Positions 5,503 to 12,848 of a stretch of 15,842 bases of DNA are shown in pieces. Origin of the DNA: UM-FILTER-42-14 sp964586055 (GTDB lineage: Bacteria > Patescibacteriota > Microgenomatia > UBA1400 > PJMF01); NCBI GenBank assembly GCA_964586055.1, contig CAZPFX010000019.1, forward strand, positions 1 through 15,842, given 5' to 3'. The notes beneath the pieces are model-generated. The model was not told where the DNA came from, did not search any database, and saw only the letters and a program-made list of their open reading frames with translations. Each line of letters opens with the position of its first letter. Positions within the stretch are counted from its first letter, which is position 1. The position numbers and the translations under genes were made by a program.

Positions 5503-7847
5503 ACTTTACCAGACATTGTAATAGTTCCAGCGGAGGTTGAGAGGATTATTTTATCTCCAGTCTTTAATAGTTCTGTGCAACCAGTAGCACCAGTTAAGCA
5601 AGGTATTCCAAGCTCTCTAGCGATGATCGAGGCGTGAGAAAGAGTTGAGCCGTACTCGGTAACGACTCCAGCTGCTAGGGGAAACAGTACCGTCCAGCCT
5701 GGATCAGTTTTTTTTGTAATGATAATTTTTCCAACAATGTCTACAGAGCTGGAAAATTCATTCATAACTACGACCGGAGCGACAACAGTGCTGGTTATGG
5801 ATGTTGGTGTGCCTTGCAGAAAGAGTTTTTTGCTTCGCTTTACACGAGCTGTGTCAGTTTGTAGTAAGCCATTGTTAATACTGCGAGTTGTCAGGCGTTG
5901 AGATGAATGCTGACGAGCGTAAAATTGGAGCATTTTTTTTCTAGTTTTGACTATTTCCCTAGGCGATAGAGGTAAAGACTGAAAGAGTATGAATGAGCGC
6001 AGCTCATGATAGGTAAGATAGAAAACGTCTTGGCTTGTTTCTAATTCTCCCAAGGCTGAGAGCTCTTGCCCAAGTTCTAGAAAAGTTTCTCTGGCGATAC
6101 CGTAGGCTTGGCCACGATTCAGTCTGAACTGTTCACGACGATATATTCCTTTCACGGTGATGTTCTTCAGTAAGAATAGAAGTGGTCTCAAGATTGGCTT
6201 AGTAAATTTTATGGGTTTTGCAGTCTTTGTTTTCTGGACTTTTTTAGAAATTGGTTGAAGCAAGTACTGCTGTAATATGGCGATAAACTGCGCGGGATCT
6301 TCGCGGAATTTAGGCTGCTCTAGTTTCAGTTCTTGCGCGGAGCGATTGCCGTATTTGGTCAAGTAGAGTTCTAGCTTTTGAAAATATAATTTTACTGTGG
6401 TATTTTTGCTAGTTTTTAATTGATCCCAAGCTTCCTGGGCTGGTTTTTTTAATATCAATGAAACGACTTCATTTTTGTTGGCAGTATTTGCTAGCCGCTG
6501 TAGTTCTAACAAGGGCTCCATACTTTCTGGTGTTGAGCCAACTGTGATGAGCGAATTTAGATATTCTTGAGGTTTATCAATTGATTTTTCAGCCAGAACA
6601 GAGAGCAAGCCAAAGCTGATCATTACCCTGAAATCATTAATGATGGTGTATGACCAGAGAGAAAAAAATGAGTCTCTCATTTTTTCAAAAGCATAAATTT
6701 TTTGGAACAAAGCTTGTTGAGTTTTACTAGATCTAGATAACTGGTACTCGCTGTATGACTTCGAAAAATTTCTTCTGAACAAAGAAAAAGCTCTGAAAGG
6801 GAATAACATGTACCAAATGAACGAAAGAGAAGTGAGTAGTGAGCATTTTATTTCTGTAAAATCACTTTCGTTATCAGCTTTTACGGGTGAGAGCATACGA
6901 TTAAAAAATTTCTTATTGATGCTATAGAACGGAAGCATTTTTAATATCCGATACCAGTTGTCTAGGTTGTAGTACAGGGAACCGTGTACGTAGGCGAGCA
7001 TGTTGCTGAGAACGTAGCGGTTTTTTGTCAGAGAAAACTCTGGGGTATTCAGCAGTCGAAGAAATTGGCTATAAACTTGGGTGTAGGCTTCGCTAATAAA
7101 AGAAAAAGTTAAGGGCGCAGTCACACCGGGGTAGTTTTCACCAATGTTCGTGGCATCAAAGACAAGCTGATCTAATAAGGAAGTTTCAGCAGTAATTGGT
7201 CTAATTTGAAGTAGCCAAATATGATTTTTATCTATGGCCCACTCGATGTCAGCTGGCTTTCCATATTTTTTTGCAACTCTTTTAAGAATGCCGTGAAATT
7301 TTCTCCATTGAGCTACTGAGATATCACTCGGGAGTTCATTCTCAGGTATGGAAGCTAATGAGTAAGAAAGTTCCTCATTATCACCATCAGTCACAGCGGT
7401 GGCTTGACCGATACTTACGGTGGAATTTGCCAGTGAATCTGGGTAAATAAATGCCACACCGCTATAAGCAGACTTTACATATTCCTGCACAATAAGCTTG
7501 CTCGAAGTTATTGGAGGAAGTTGCTGCTGGCTTAAGTAGGCAAGGACTCTTGAGGAGTTTAAGGAATTTAGAGCTTTTTTGCGAGCCTTCTTGAGTTCCA
7601 ATTTATTTATGGCAACATTGCCGACTGATTCAAAAAGACCGGCAAAAGAATGCTTCTTTTGGTCTTCTCCCAGGACGCTAGGCCTAAGAATCAGGCGCGC
7701 ATCTGCAGAAAAAAAATCAAGTATTTTCTCTAAGAAAATGCTTTCTTTTTGAGTGCTATTAATAGTAATGAACTTTGGTACAACTGAAGGAAAATTCGTG
7801 CTTAGCCAGTGAAGTTGGGATGCTTTTGTCGTGATTCTCGGCATCAT
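5499..7847 (-). CDS. RPH/PEP-synthase-like ATP-dependent dikinase
   Basis: This 782-residue protein has an N-terminal ATP-grasp domain of the PEP synthase/PPDK type (about 1-225). Visible motifs are R55-PS-x3-ED-x4-SFAG, the segment QEYVKSAYSGVAF (121-133) and EWA...LLQIRPIT (202-219). A long helical middle region (about 225-690) opens with 'GENYPGVTAPLTFSF'. The C-terminal swivelling phosphohistidine domain (about 690-780) has the catalytic G733-STLSH738. It lacks the C-terminal PEP/pyruvate TIM barrel. The order ATP-grasp, unique substrate domain, His domain is that of rifampin phosphotransferase, which transfers the beta phosphate of ATP to an alcohol and releases AMP and Pi. It lies between the UbiA and CDP-alcohol phosphatidyltransferase genes with ATGA overlaps on both sides, so an isoprenoid or lipid-head-group substrate is more likely than rifampin. 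This is inference. Confidence 0.8.
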   Translation of the reverse strand: MMPRITTKASQLHWLSTNFPSVVPKFITINSTQKESIFLEKILDFFSADARLILRPSVLGEDQKKHSFAGLFESVGNVAINKLELKKARKKALNSLNSSRVLAYLSQQQLPPITSSKLIVQEYVKSAYSGVAFIYPDSLANSTVSIGQATAVTDGDNEELSYSLASIPENELPSDISVAQWRKFHGILKRVAKKYGKPADIEWAIDKNHIWLLQIRPITAETSLLDQLVFDATNIGENYPGVTAPLTFSFISEAYTQVYSQFLRLLNTPEFSLTKNRYVLSNMLAYVHGSLYYNLDNWYRILKMLPFYSINKKFFNRMLSPVKADNESDFTEIKCSLLTSLSFIWYMLFPFRAFSLFRRNFSKSYSEYQLSRSSKTQQALFQKIYAFEKMRDSFFSLWSYTIINDFRVMISFGLLSVLAEKSIDKPQEYLNSLITVGSTPESMEPLLELQRLANTANKNEVVSLILKKPAQEAWDQLKTSKNTTVKLYFQKLELYLTKYGNRSAQELKLEQPKFREDPAQFIAILQQYLLQPISKKVQKTKTAKPIKFTKPILRPLLFLLKNITVKGIYRREQFRLNRGQAYGIARETFLELGQELSALGELETSQDVFYLTYHELRSFILFQSLPLSPREIVKTRKKMLQFYARQHSSQRLTTRSINNGLLQTDTARVKRSKKLFLQGTPTSITSTVVAPVVVMNEFSSSVDIVGKIIITKKTDPGWTVLFPLAAGVVTEYGSTLSHASIIARELGIPCLTGATGCTELLKTGDKIILSTSAGTITMSGKV

Positions 7848-8704
7848 ACCAGAAAAATGAAGGTGGCTAGCTGTGCTAGGGCTAAGACAGATGTTAGCAA
7901 GAAAATATTTTTGTAGAATGCTTTGTTTGCGAATAGTCTGAACATTGAGTAGAGAAGTACTGGAGATAGACTAATAAGCCCTAAAGTTGTTGAGAAGTGT
8001 CCAGCTATAAATAAACCAACACTAGAAAATACACACAAACTGATCATGACGACGGTAGTGACATCTTGTCCCCATTTAGCAGCATAGGTGTCTTGAGTAA
8101 TTTCTCCTTGAGGATCATGGCGGTGGGTGTTTTTTCTGCCAAATTCAATCAGCAAGACTGGATGAAAAACAGCGAACAATAAAGCTAGTGAACTCCAGCC
8201 AACTTGGATAAAGTTGGGAGAATTGCTGAGAATAACTGCAAGATAAAGAATTACCAGGGCAACTTCATGAGAAATAACATAGAGGACGGAAGCCCTTTGC
8301 CAGAAATCATCTATCCAAAATTCTTTCAGCATAATAAATGAATATGCCCAAGCTAAAATAAATAAAAATAGAGATATAGTTTGGCCAAAGACCAGCCACG
8401 AAAGGGGCAACATTATAAGAGAGGTTGCGATGCCATAAAAATACAGGGTTTTTTTGTTTACTAAGCCAGATTGGAGTGGCCGATCTGGAAAGTTCTTTGA
8501 GTCAAAGGAGTTGTCTTTAAATTCATCCAAAATTCGCAGATGAAAGAAAAATAATAGAAACAGAGCAATCGATTCAATCAACCAGAAAGGATCTTGAGCT
8601 TGGGAATCTGGAAAATTTTCAATTGCCAGAACTGTCAGAAGAAAAAAAACGAAGAGTGGTCCAGCTGGAAATCTCGCCTTGCAGTAAGCGATGAGTTTTT
8701 GCAT
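7844..8704 (-). CDS. UbiA family prenyltransferase
   Basis: This is a 286-residue integral membrane prenyltransferase. The first Asp-rich motif is R57-x2-D60-E-x2-D64-x3-D68, with P-x-R-P-L-x-x-G just after. The second conserved region reads E-x-GRK ... E-x3-D-T-Y-x3-W-G, about 130 residues further on. These bind the Mg-diphosphate of an isoprenyl donor. The family includes quinone, chlorophyll, heme O and digeranylgeranylglyceryl phosphate (DGGGP) synthases; no aromatic-precursor genes are nearby. The start is set at ATG 8704 because a TATTAT box ends exactly 6 bases before it. Longer in-frame starts (8728, 8731, 8791) run through the promoter. It is the first gene of the five-gene operon and overlaps the dikinase gene by four bases. 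Confidence 0.85.
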   Translation of the reverse strand: MQKLIAYCKARFPAGPLFVFFLLTVLAIENFPDSQAQDPFWLIESIALFLLFFFHLRILDEFKDNSFDSKNFPDRPLQSGLVNKKTLYFYGIATSLIMLPLSWLVFGQTISLFLFILAWAYSFIMLKEFWIDDFWQRASVLYVISHEVALVILYLAVILSNSPNFIQVGWSSLALLFAVFHPVLLIEFGRKNTHRHDPQGEITQDTYAAKWGQDVTTVVMISLCVFSSVGLFIAGHFSTTLGLISLSPVLLYSMFRLFANKAFYKNIFLLTSVLALAQLATFIFLV

Positions 8705-8710
8705 TACTGC

Positions 8711-8739
8711 ATAATAACTTGTCGGCATCATGGGAACAA
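8711..8739 (-). promoter_or_regulatory. Promoter of the UbiA-led lipid operon
   Basis: Read on the minus strand, TTGTTC (8739-8734), a 17-base spacer and TATTAT (8716-8711, five of six consensus positions) precede ATG 8704 by 6 bases. Transcription is therefore predicted to begin at or next to the start codon, giving a leaderless mRNA. No Shine-Dalgarno sequence is present. Confidence 0.5.
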
Positions 8740-8746
8740 TGTTCGC

Positions 8747-8752
8747 TATAAT
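8747..8752 (+). promoter_or_regulatory. -10 box of the first MFS gene
   Basis: A perfect TATAAT lies 7 bases before GTG 8760. The -35 region is weak. The box is 30 bases from the divergent UbiA -10, so the two promoters share one short control region. Its position argues for GTG 8760 over the in-frame ATGs at 8730 and 8739, which lie upstream of it. Confidence 0.45.
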
Positions 8753-8759
8753 CTCAGTT

Positions 8760-9956
8760 GTGATTAAACCATCCATCAGCAAACACAACATCCCGCTTCT
8801 CTACGTGATCAATGTTCTCGACGGGCTGAAGTTCACCATGCCTGTCTGGATTCTGTTTCTACAGCAGTCGCTGACGAATGGCCAAATTAGCATTCTTGCT
8901 AGCATCCTGTTTTTTTCGTCGCTAGTTTTCGAACTTCCAACCGGCGCCTTCGCTGATTTGCTTGGAAAAAAATCGACGATCATCACTGGATTTTTAGTCA
9001 GTGTGGTGGCGACGATTTTGTTCACAATTTTAACGAGTTTTCAGAGTCTGATCATTGTCTTCATCCTGATGGGGTTAGGTGAAGCGCTAGTTTCTGGAGC
9101 GTTCGAGGCTCTGGTCTATGACAGTCTGAAACAAGATGGTCGCGAGAAAGAATTTCGTGGTATTAATGCCAAGCTGATGTATGTCATGCAAATCGGATTT
9201 GTCGGCGGCACAGTCCTAGGCGGTGTCTTTGGAAATATTGATTTGCGTCTACCATTCATGATTTATGCAGGGCTTCAACTAGTGGTGGCCATCGTTACCA
9301 TGTTTGTTCGCGAGCCCGACATCGACAGCGAGAAATTTACTCTGAAAAATTATCTGAATCAAACAGTTCTCGGCTTTAAGCAACTGACCAAGTCAGAGTT
9401 CATTAAGTGGCTCTCGATTCTTTACATGCTGGTCGGCGGCATCAGCTGGGTGTTTCAACGGCTGATTGTCTACACCTCGCTCATTGATCTAGGTTATTCG
9501 GGGATGGATATTGGTTTTATTACTGGTTTCTTCCGGCTTCTAAATATTCTTATTTTAGTCAAATTGCTTCGGATGCTTCATAAAAAAGTTGGCTACGGTG
9601 ATTTGCTACTTTTGCCACTACTTATGGTATTTTTCTACATGCCCGGTATGTGGTTGACGAAGTTTGTGGCTTTGCCATTCATCGGTGGAGGGATGCTCAT
9701 CGCCACGGCGCGTTTTGTACTCCTGAGCCCGTATGTGAATGAGGAGGTGGAGTCGAAGTATCGGGCGACGGCGATTTCTGCCCTGAGCATGCTGGTGAGT
9801 TTGGTCTATATTGTCAGTACATTCCTGATCGGAACTGTGTTCGAAAATTTAAGTCCAATGGCGATTTTCACCGTCTTTGGCATTTTCGCGCTGGTGGTGA
9901 TGGTGCCGGTGGGGTTGAAGGTAAAGAGGTTGGCGGAGCTTAAAAATAATCCTTGA
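8760..9956 (+). CDS. MFS transporter (copy 1)
   Basis: This 398-residue protein has about 12 hydrophobic helices and the major facilitator motif A between helices 2 and 3: G62-AFADLLGKK at about 62-71, a variant of GxxxDRxGRR. MFS proteins use ion gradients to move small molecules; the substrate is unknown. It is a clear paralogue of the MFS protein at 10564-11778. Both share an N-terminal aromatic helix, 'FELP-T/S-GA.AD', a central 'GGISW' segment and a C-terminal 'YRATAISALS' motif. The start is placed at GTG 8760, 7 bases after a TATAAT box; this removes ten residues from the longest reading. Its base composition looks richer in G and C than the lipid operon to its left, which hints at a different origin or codon selection. 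Confidence 0.85.
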   Translation: MIKPSISKHNIPLLYVINVLDGLKFTMPVWILFLQQSLTNGQISILASILFFSSLVFELPTGAFADLLGKKSTIITGFLVSVVATILFTILTSFQSLIIVFILMGLGEALVSGAFEALVYDSLKQDGREKEFRGINAKLMYVMQIGFVGGTVLGGVFGNIDLRLPFMIYAGLQLVVAIVTMFVREPDIDSEKFTLKNYLNQTVLGFKQLTKSEFIKWLSILYMLVGGISWVFQRLIVYTSLIDLGYSGMDIGFITGFFRLLNILILVKLLRMLHKKVGYGDLLLLPLLMVFFYMPGMWLTKFVALPFIGGGMLIATARFVLLSPYVNEEVESKYRATAISALSMLVSLVYIVSTFLIGTVFENLSPMAIFTVFGIFALVVMVPVGLKVKRLAELKNNP

Positions 9957-9981
9957 CTTTGTATAAGTGAGTGTATACAAT
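9953..9981 (+). promoter_or_regulatory. Promoter and candidate operator of the toxin-antitoxin operon
   Basis: TTGACT (9953-9958), a 17-base spacer and TACAAT (9976-9981) make a near-consensus promoter, with ATG 9988 six bases after it, so the transcript should be leaderless. The -35 overlaps the TGA of the preceding MFS gene. An inverted repeat GTATA-N8-TATAC (9961-9978) fills the spacer and touches the -10, which is where an autorepressing antitoxin would bind. Confidence 0.65.
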
Positions 9982-9987
9982 TTATTT

Positions 9988-10284
9988 ATGATTTCTTTGA
10001 AAAAACCCATAGAATTCGAGTGGGATGAGGGGAACTTAGATAAAAATTTAGAGAAACATAAGGTGAGCAATTTGGAGGCAGAAGAAGTTTTTTTTGATGA
10101 AAAAAAAAGAATATTAAAAGATATTTTGCACTCTGGAATAGAGGAAAGATATTTGATTATTGGTAAAACTAAAGCGGGGAGAGCTCTATTTATTGTCTTT
10201 ACTCAACGCGTCGATAAAGTAAGAGTGATTTCTGCGAGAGATCAAAACAAAAAAGAATATCTGTTATTAGGAAAGGACTTATGA
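9988..10284 (+). CDS. brnT: BrnT-type toxin (RelE-fold ribonuclease-like)
   Basis: This 98-residue protein matches BrnT, a RelE-like ribonuclease toxin that halts translation and is neutralised by BrnA. Visible family marks are the N-terminal F-E-W-D-E (10-14), K-H (23-24), an E-E-R-Y strand at 52-55 followed by 'LIIG', and V-R-V-I-S-A-R (78-84) with K and E just after. The start ATG 9988 is chosen because the promoter's TACAAT box ends 6 bases before it; the in-frame GTG at 9967 lies inside the promoter. Its TGA overlaps the antitoxin's ATG by four bases. The toxin-first order is the usual one for brnTA. Confidence 0.85.
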   Translation: MISLKKPIEFEWDEGNLDKNLEKHKVSNLEAEEVFFDEKKRILKDILHSGIEERYLIIGKTKAGRALFIVFTQRVDKVRVISARDQNKKEYLLLGKDL

Positions 10285-10544
10285 AAAAACCATTGATTTT
10301 ACCCAAGTTTAAGAACGAAAATGAAGAAAGAGATTTTTTGGCAGCTATAAATCTAGCGGATTATTATGATCCAAGTGATTTTCAACCTGTTTCTTTCCCC
10401 AATCTGAAGCCAACCTCTCGACCAATCTCTATTCGTTTGCCAGAAATGTTGCTCAATAGGATTAAAGAGAGGGCAAATGAGGCTAATGTGCCTTATCAGT
10501 CCTTGATCAAAAGTTCTTTGCACGAGACGTTTTTTGCAAAGTGA
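10281..10544 (+). CDS. brnA: BrnA/CopG-type antitoxin
   Basis: This 87-residue protein has an acidic, flexible N-terminus (about 1-48) that would wrap the toxin. A C-terminal ribbon-helix-helix DNA-binding domain follows: the strand PISIRLPE (about 52-59), then helices 'MLLNRIKERANEANV' and 'PYQSLIKSSLHE'. The arrangement matches the CopG-like antitoxins that partner BrnT toxins. It probably represses the shared promoter through the inverted repeat at 9961-9978 and so regulates both genes. It is co-transcribed with brnT through an ATGA overlap. Confidence 0.8.
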   Translation: MKKPLILPKFKNENEERDFLAAINLADYYDPSDFQPVSFPNLKPTSRPISIRLPEMLLNRIKERANEANVPYQSLIKSSLHETFFAK

Positions 10545-10551
10545 GTAGCTG

Positions 10552-10557
10552 TATAAT
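10552..10557 (+). promoter_or_regulatory. -10 box of the second MFS gene
   Basis: A perfect TATAAT ends 6 bases before ATG 10564, so a leaderless transcript is predicted. The upstream -35 is only a T-rich stretch at 10530-10535. The box lies just after the brnA stop, so the second MFS gene can be expressed separately from the toxin-antitoxin pair. Confidence 0.5.
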
Positions 10558-10563
10558 CAGCTG

Positions 10564-11778
10564 ATGTCTTTGCACATCCCCGATTTTCGTTTAATTTTTT
10601 CAAAAGACATTGGTGAGCGCAACGCCGGTGCTTACTACTTTTCCCAATTATTCCACTCGCTTATCTTTTTAGCACCAATATGGGTGCCTTATTACCTGGC
10701 AAGAATCACGGCTGCAGAGATGTCGATTCTTTTTGTAGCCATGTATCTTTCGCAAATGTTTTTTGAGCTTCCAAGTGGCGCCCTTGCAGACATGATTGGA
10801 CGCAGACAAACAATTCTTTGGGGCTTCGTAGTTGCAGGAATTTCCTATGTGATCTACCCGTTATTCCCAACATTCTGGTGGTTTCTATTTCTGGCGATCT
10901 GCATGGGAGCCGCCGACGCTTTTCGATCTGGATCGGAGGAAGCGCTTTTATATGACACATACATACAAATCGGGGATGAAGAGAGATTCTCTGGCGTCTA
11001 TGCTAATGGGAATGTTATTTATCAGGTAGGACTAATTATCAGCGCGGCGGTTGGAGGCATTTTATTTGGAATTAATGAACACGTGCCATTTATTTTATAT
11101 GGGGTTTCACTCCTAATAGGTGCTACGGCGGCGCTTCGTTATATCGAGCCGAAGATCGATAGCGTCAAGTTCTCGATTAGTTCTTATTTTTCGCAAATAA
11201 AACTGGGGACCCAGGAGGCTTTTAAATCCGAATACTCCAAGTATCTGTCGCTCTTCTTTATTTTTGTTGGAGGCATTTCCTGGTCAAGTACGCTGTATTT
11301 TAACGATTTCATTATGGCAAGTTTGGTTCCTGGAGATGCGCTTCGTGGCATTATTTTCGCATGTATGAGAATCATCAATGTTTTGGTTGTAATGATAGTG
11401 CTACAAAATACTAAAATATTTAATTGGAGTAGAACAATAATCTTTTTCCAGATAATAATGCTCTTGGGTTATCTTCCAGGAGCTTGGCTTTACGGATTTG
11501 TTGGAGTGCCTTTTGTTTTATTTGCGCAAATTGCCACTACAGCTCGTTGGGTGATTCTGGCGCCAATCACTAATAAAGTTTTTTCTTCTAAGTATCGGGC
11601 CACGGCGATTTCAGCCCTGAGCCTCCTAATTGGGGTGGTGTATGTGATCCTGACAGGCGCGTCTTCGTTCTTAGTTCCAATCTTCGGGATCAGAGTCATG
11701 TACAGCTTATTGGGCGTGATTACGCTTGTGACCGTTGTGCCGATCGGCCTAAAGTTGTTGAGGGTTCCGGGAAATTAA
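10564..11778 (+). CDS. MFS transporter (copy 2)
   Basis: This 404-residue, 12-helix major facilitator protein carries motif A as G72-ALADMIGRR (72-81), and near its end the 'YRATAISALS' segment shared with copy 1. The substrate is unknown. A 33-base stretch encoding that C-terminal motif (11590-11622) is identical to copy 1 (9756-9788) at 31 of 33 positions, although much of the rest has diverged. The two genes flank the brnTA pair in the same orientation, consistent with an old tandem duplication with a toxin-antitoxin pair between the copies. A TATAAT ends 6 bases before the ATG. The frameshifted small membrane gene begins three bases after its stop and is probably co-transcribed. Confidence 0.85.
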   Translation: MSLHIPDFRLIFSKDIGERNAGAYYFSQLFHSLIFLAPIWVPYYLARITAAEMSILFVAMYLSQMFFELPSGALADMIGRRQTILWGFVVAGISYVIYPLFPTFWWFLFLAICMGAADAFRSGSEEALLYDTYIQIGDEERFSGVYANGNVIYQVGLIISAAVGGILFGINEHVPFILYGVSLLIGATAALRYIEPKIDSVKFSISSYFSQIKLGTQEAFKSEYSKYLSLFFIFVGGISWSSTLYFNDFIMASLVPGDALRGIIFACMRIINVLVVMIVLQNTKIFNWSRTIIFFQIIMLLGYLPGAWLYGFVGVPFVLFAQIATTARWVILAPITNKVFSSKYRATAISALSLLIGVVYVILTGASSFLVPIFGIRVMYSLLGVITLVTVVPIGLKLLRVPGN

Positions 11779-11781
11779 ATC

Positions 11782-12242
11782 ATGACTGAAACACAAAGAG
11801 AGCTAATTTTACATTCTTCAAAAAAAAGTATTTACTGCTATTAATTGTTTCGACAATTTTTACCTGGGCAGGCATGGCGATGATTTCTGATGGAGAGACG
11901 GCGGGTTGGTTACCTTTCATTTTTTTTGGACTAGGCATTCTTGTTTCCATTGTCATGATGTTACCTGGGGCATCGTACATACGTTTATATGCGGAAGGAT
12001 GTGAGGTGTGTTCACTTTTCAAAAAACGCAGAGTAAGGTGGGGAGATATTGGCCCCCTCAGTGTTAGTACCATTTCTAAAAATAAAATGGTTGTCTTCGA
12101 TTATTCCCCAAACTACACAGACCATGTCTCTTCGCGACAATTGGCAAAAAACATGACGGGTTTCGAAGGAGCTCTGCACGATACATTCGGAATGTCAGCG
12201 GAGGAGCTGGCGGGGGTGATGAATGAGTGGAGGGGGGAGTAA
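11782..12242 (+). pseudogene. STM3941-like small membrane protein split by a frameshift at an A8 run
   Basis: The frame starting at ATG 11782 encodes an N-terminus (LILHSSKKS) and ends at TAA 11842-11844. The frame continuing to 12242 has no proper start but reads KKKYLLLLIVSTIF before its first ATG at 11874. Joining them at the eight A at 11820-11827 gives about 153 residues: a short N-terminus, two transmembrane helices, then a basic YIRLYAEG...KKRRVRW loop and a soluble tail. This resembles the STM3941 family of small PH-like membrane proteins. One missing A, a real frameshift mutation, or programmed -1 slippage on A-AAA-AAA would all explain it. The function is unknown. If unshifted, translation could start at ATG 11874 but would lose the first helix. 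Confidence 0.65.
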
Positions 12243-12347
12243 AAGCTGAAGATTTAGTTATCGCTGCGCTCTGTTATCAAGTATTATTTTTGCCTCATCT
12301 AGCATTTTTTTAGTTATGCTTAGATTCCAGGCTCTCATTGTTTTGTG

Positions 12348-12785
12348 TCATCTTCTAAAGTTCAAAAAGTGTTCCCACGTTAATTCAAGTATCAATCTAG
12401 GTCTGTAATTTTTGAAAATTTGTACTAGCACAGCGTACTTAAATTTCTTTTCAATGGGGACTGACTCATTATTGTCTCCACAGCCATAAAAGACACCAGT
12501 CGTAGCACTTGGCTCTGTCATTGTCTTTATGCTGTATCTTTCACCTTTTCTACTCAGCGCATCAACATTCTGAGTTCCTTCTGGAGCAGCTTGCAGATTC
12601 GATAATCCATTTGTAGAGTTATACACTTCTATACTTAGAAATTCCCCTCTTTCGCCCACAATGTTTCTAGTTCTAACTAGCCCCCTCTCTTTGAGCTCGA
12701 GCTCGGCGTCAGCATAAAGTAGCCATAGTTCTTCGTCATTAAGACTGGTAAATTGCTTATCATTTTTCATAGTGTTAGTTCTCAT
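12348..12785 (-). CDS. Small uncharacterised protein, possible PD-(D/E)XK-like fold
   Basis: This 145-residue soluble protein has no family I can name with certainty. It resembles the DUF6998-like group, in which 'G-x-x-GE' is followed by a D...IK strand pair. Here G44-ERGE48 starts a helix, D75 lies on a strand, and S85-I-K87-T follows. This E...D...(x)xK spacing is what one sees in restriction-endonuclease-like folds, so a nucleic-acid cleavage or defence role is possible but only inferred. The tail contains a hydrophobic strand (KYAVLVQIF) and a basic end. The start at 12785 has a weak TTAAAT box 7 bases upstream; an in-frame ATG at 12770 is the alternative. Its stop faces the end of the frameshifted gene, with 105 bases between them that hold nothing recognisable. 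Confidence 0.55.
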   Translation of the reverse strand: MRTNTMKNDKQFTSLNDEELWLLYADAELELKERGLVRTRNIVGERGEFLSIEVYNSTNGLSNLQAAPEGTQNVDALSRKGERYSIKTMTEPSATTGVFYGCGDNNESVPIEKKFKYAVLVQIFKNYRPRLILELTWEHFLNFRR

Positions 12786-12848
12786 TAGCTTAATTTAAGA
12801 ATAGATTAGTCTTTAATACTCGATGGACATTCGTTGCATTGTTAAATA

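Noticed and set aside
5499..7847. Assignment as housekeeping PEP synthase (PpsA)
   Set aside because: The C-terminal PEP/pyruvate TIM barrel is absent and the His domain is at the end of the protein, as in RPH.
11780..12073. 97-residue minus-strand frame
   Set aside because: It is antisense to the frameshifted STM3941-like gene, whose membrane and basic motifs explain the region better.
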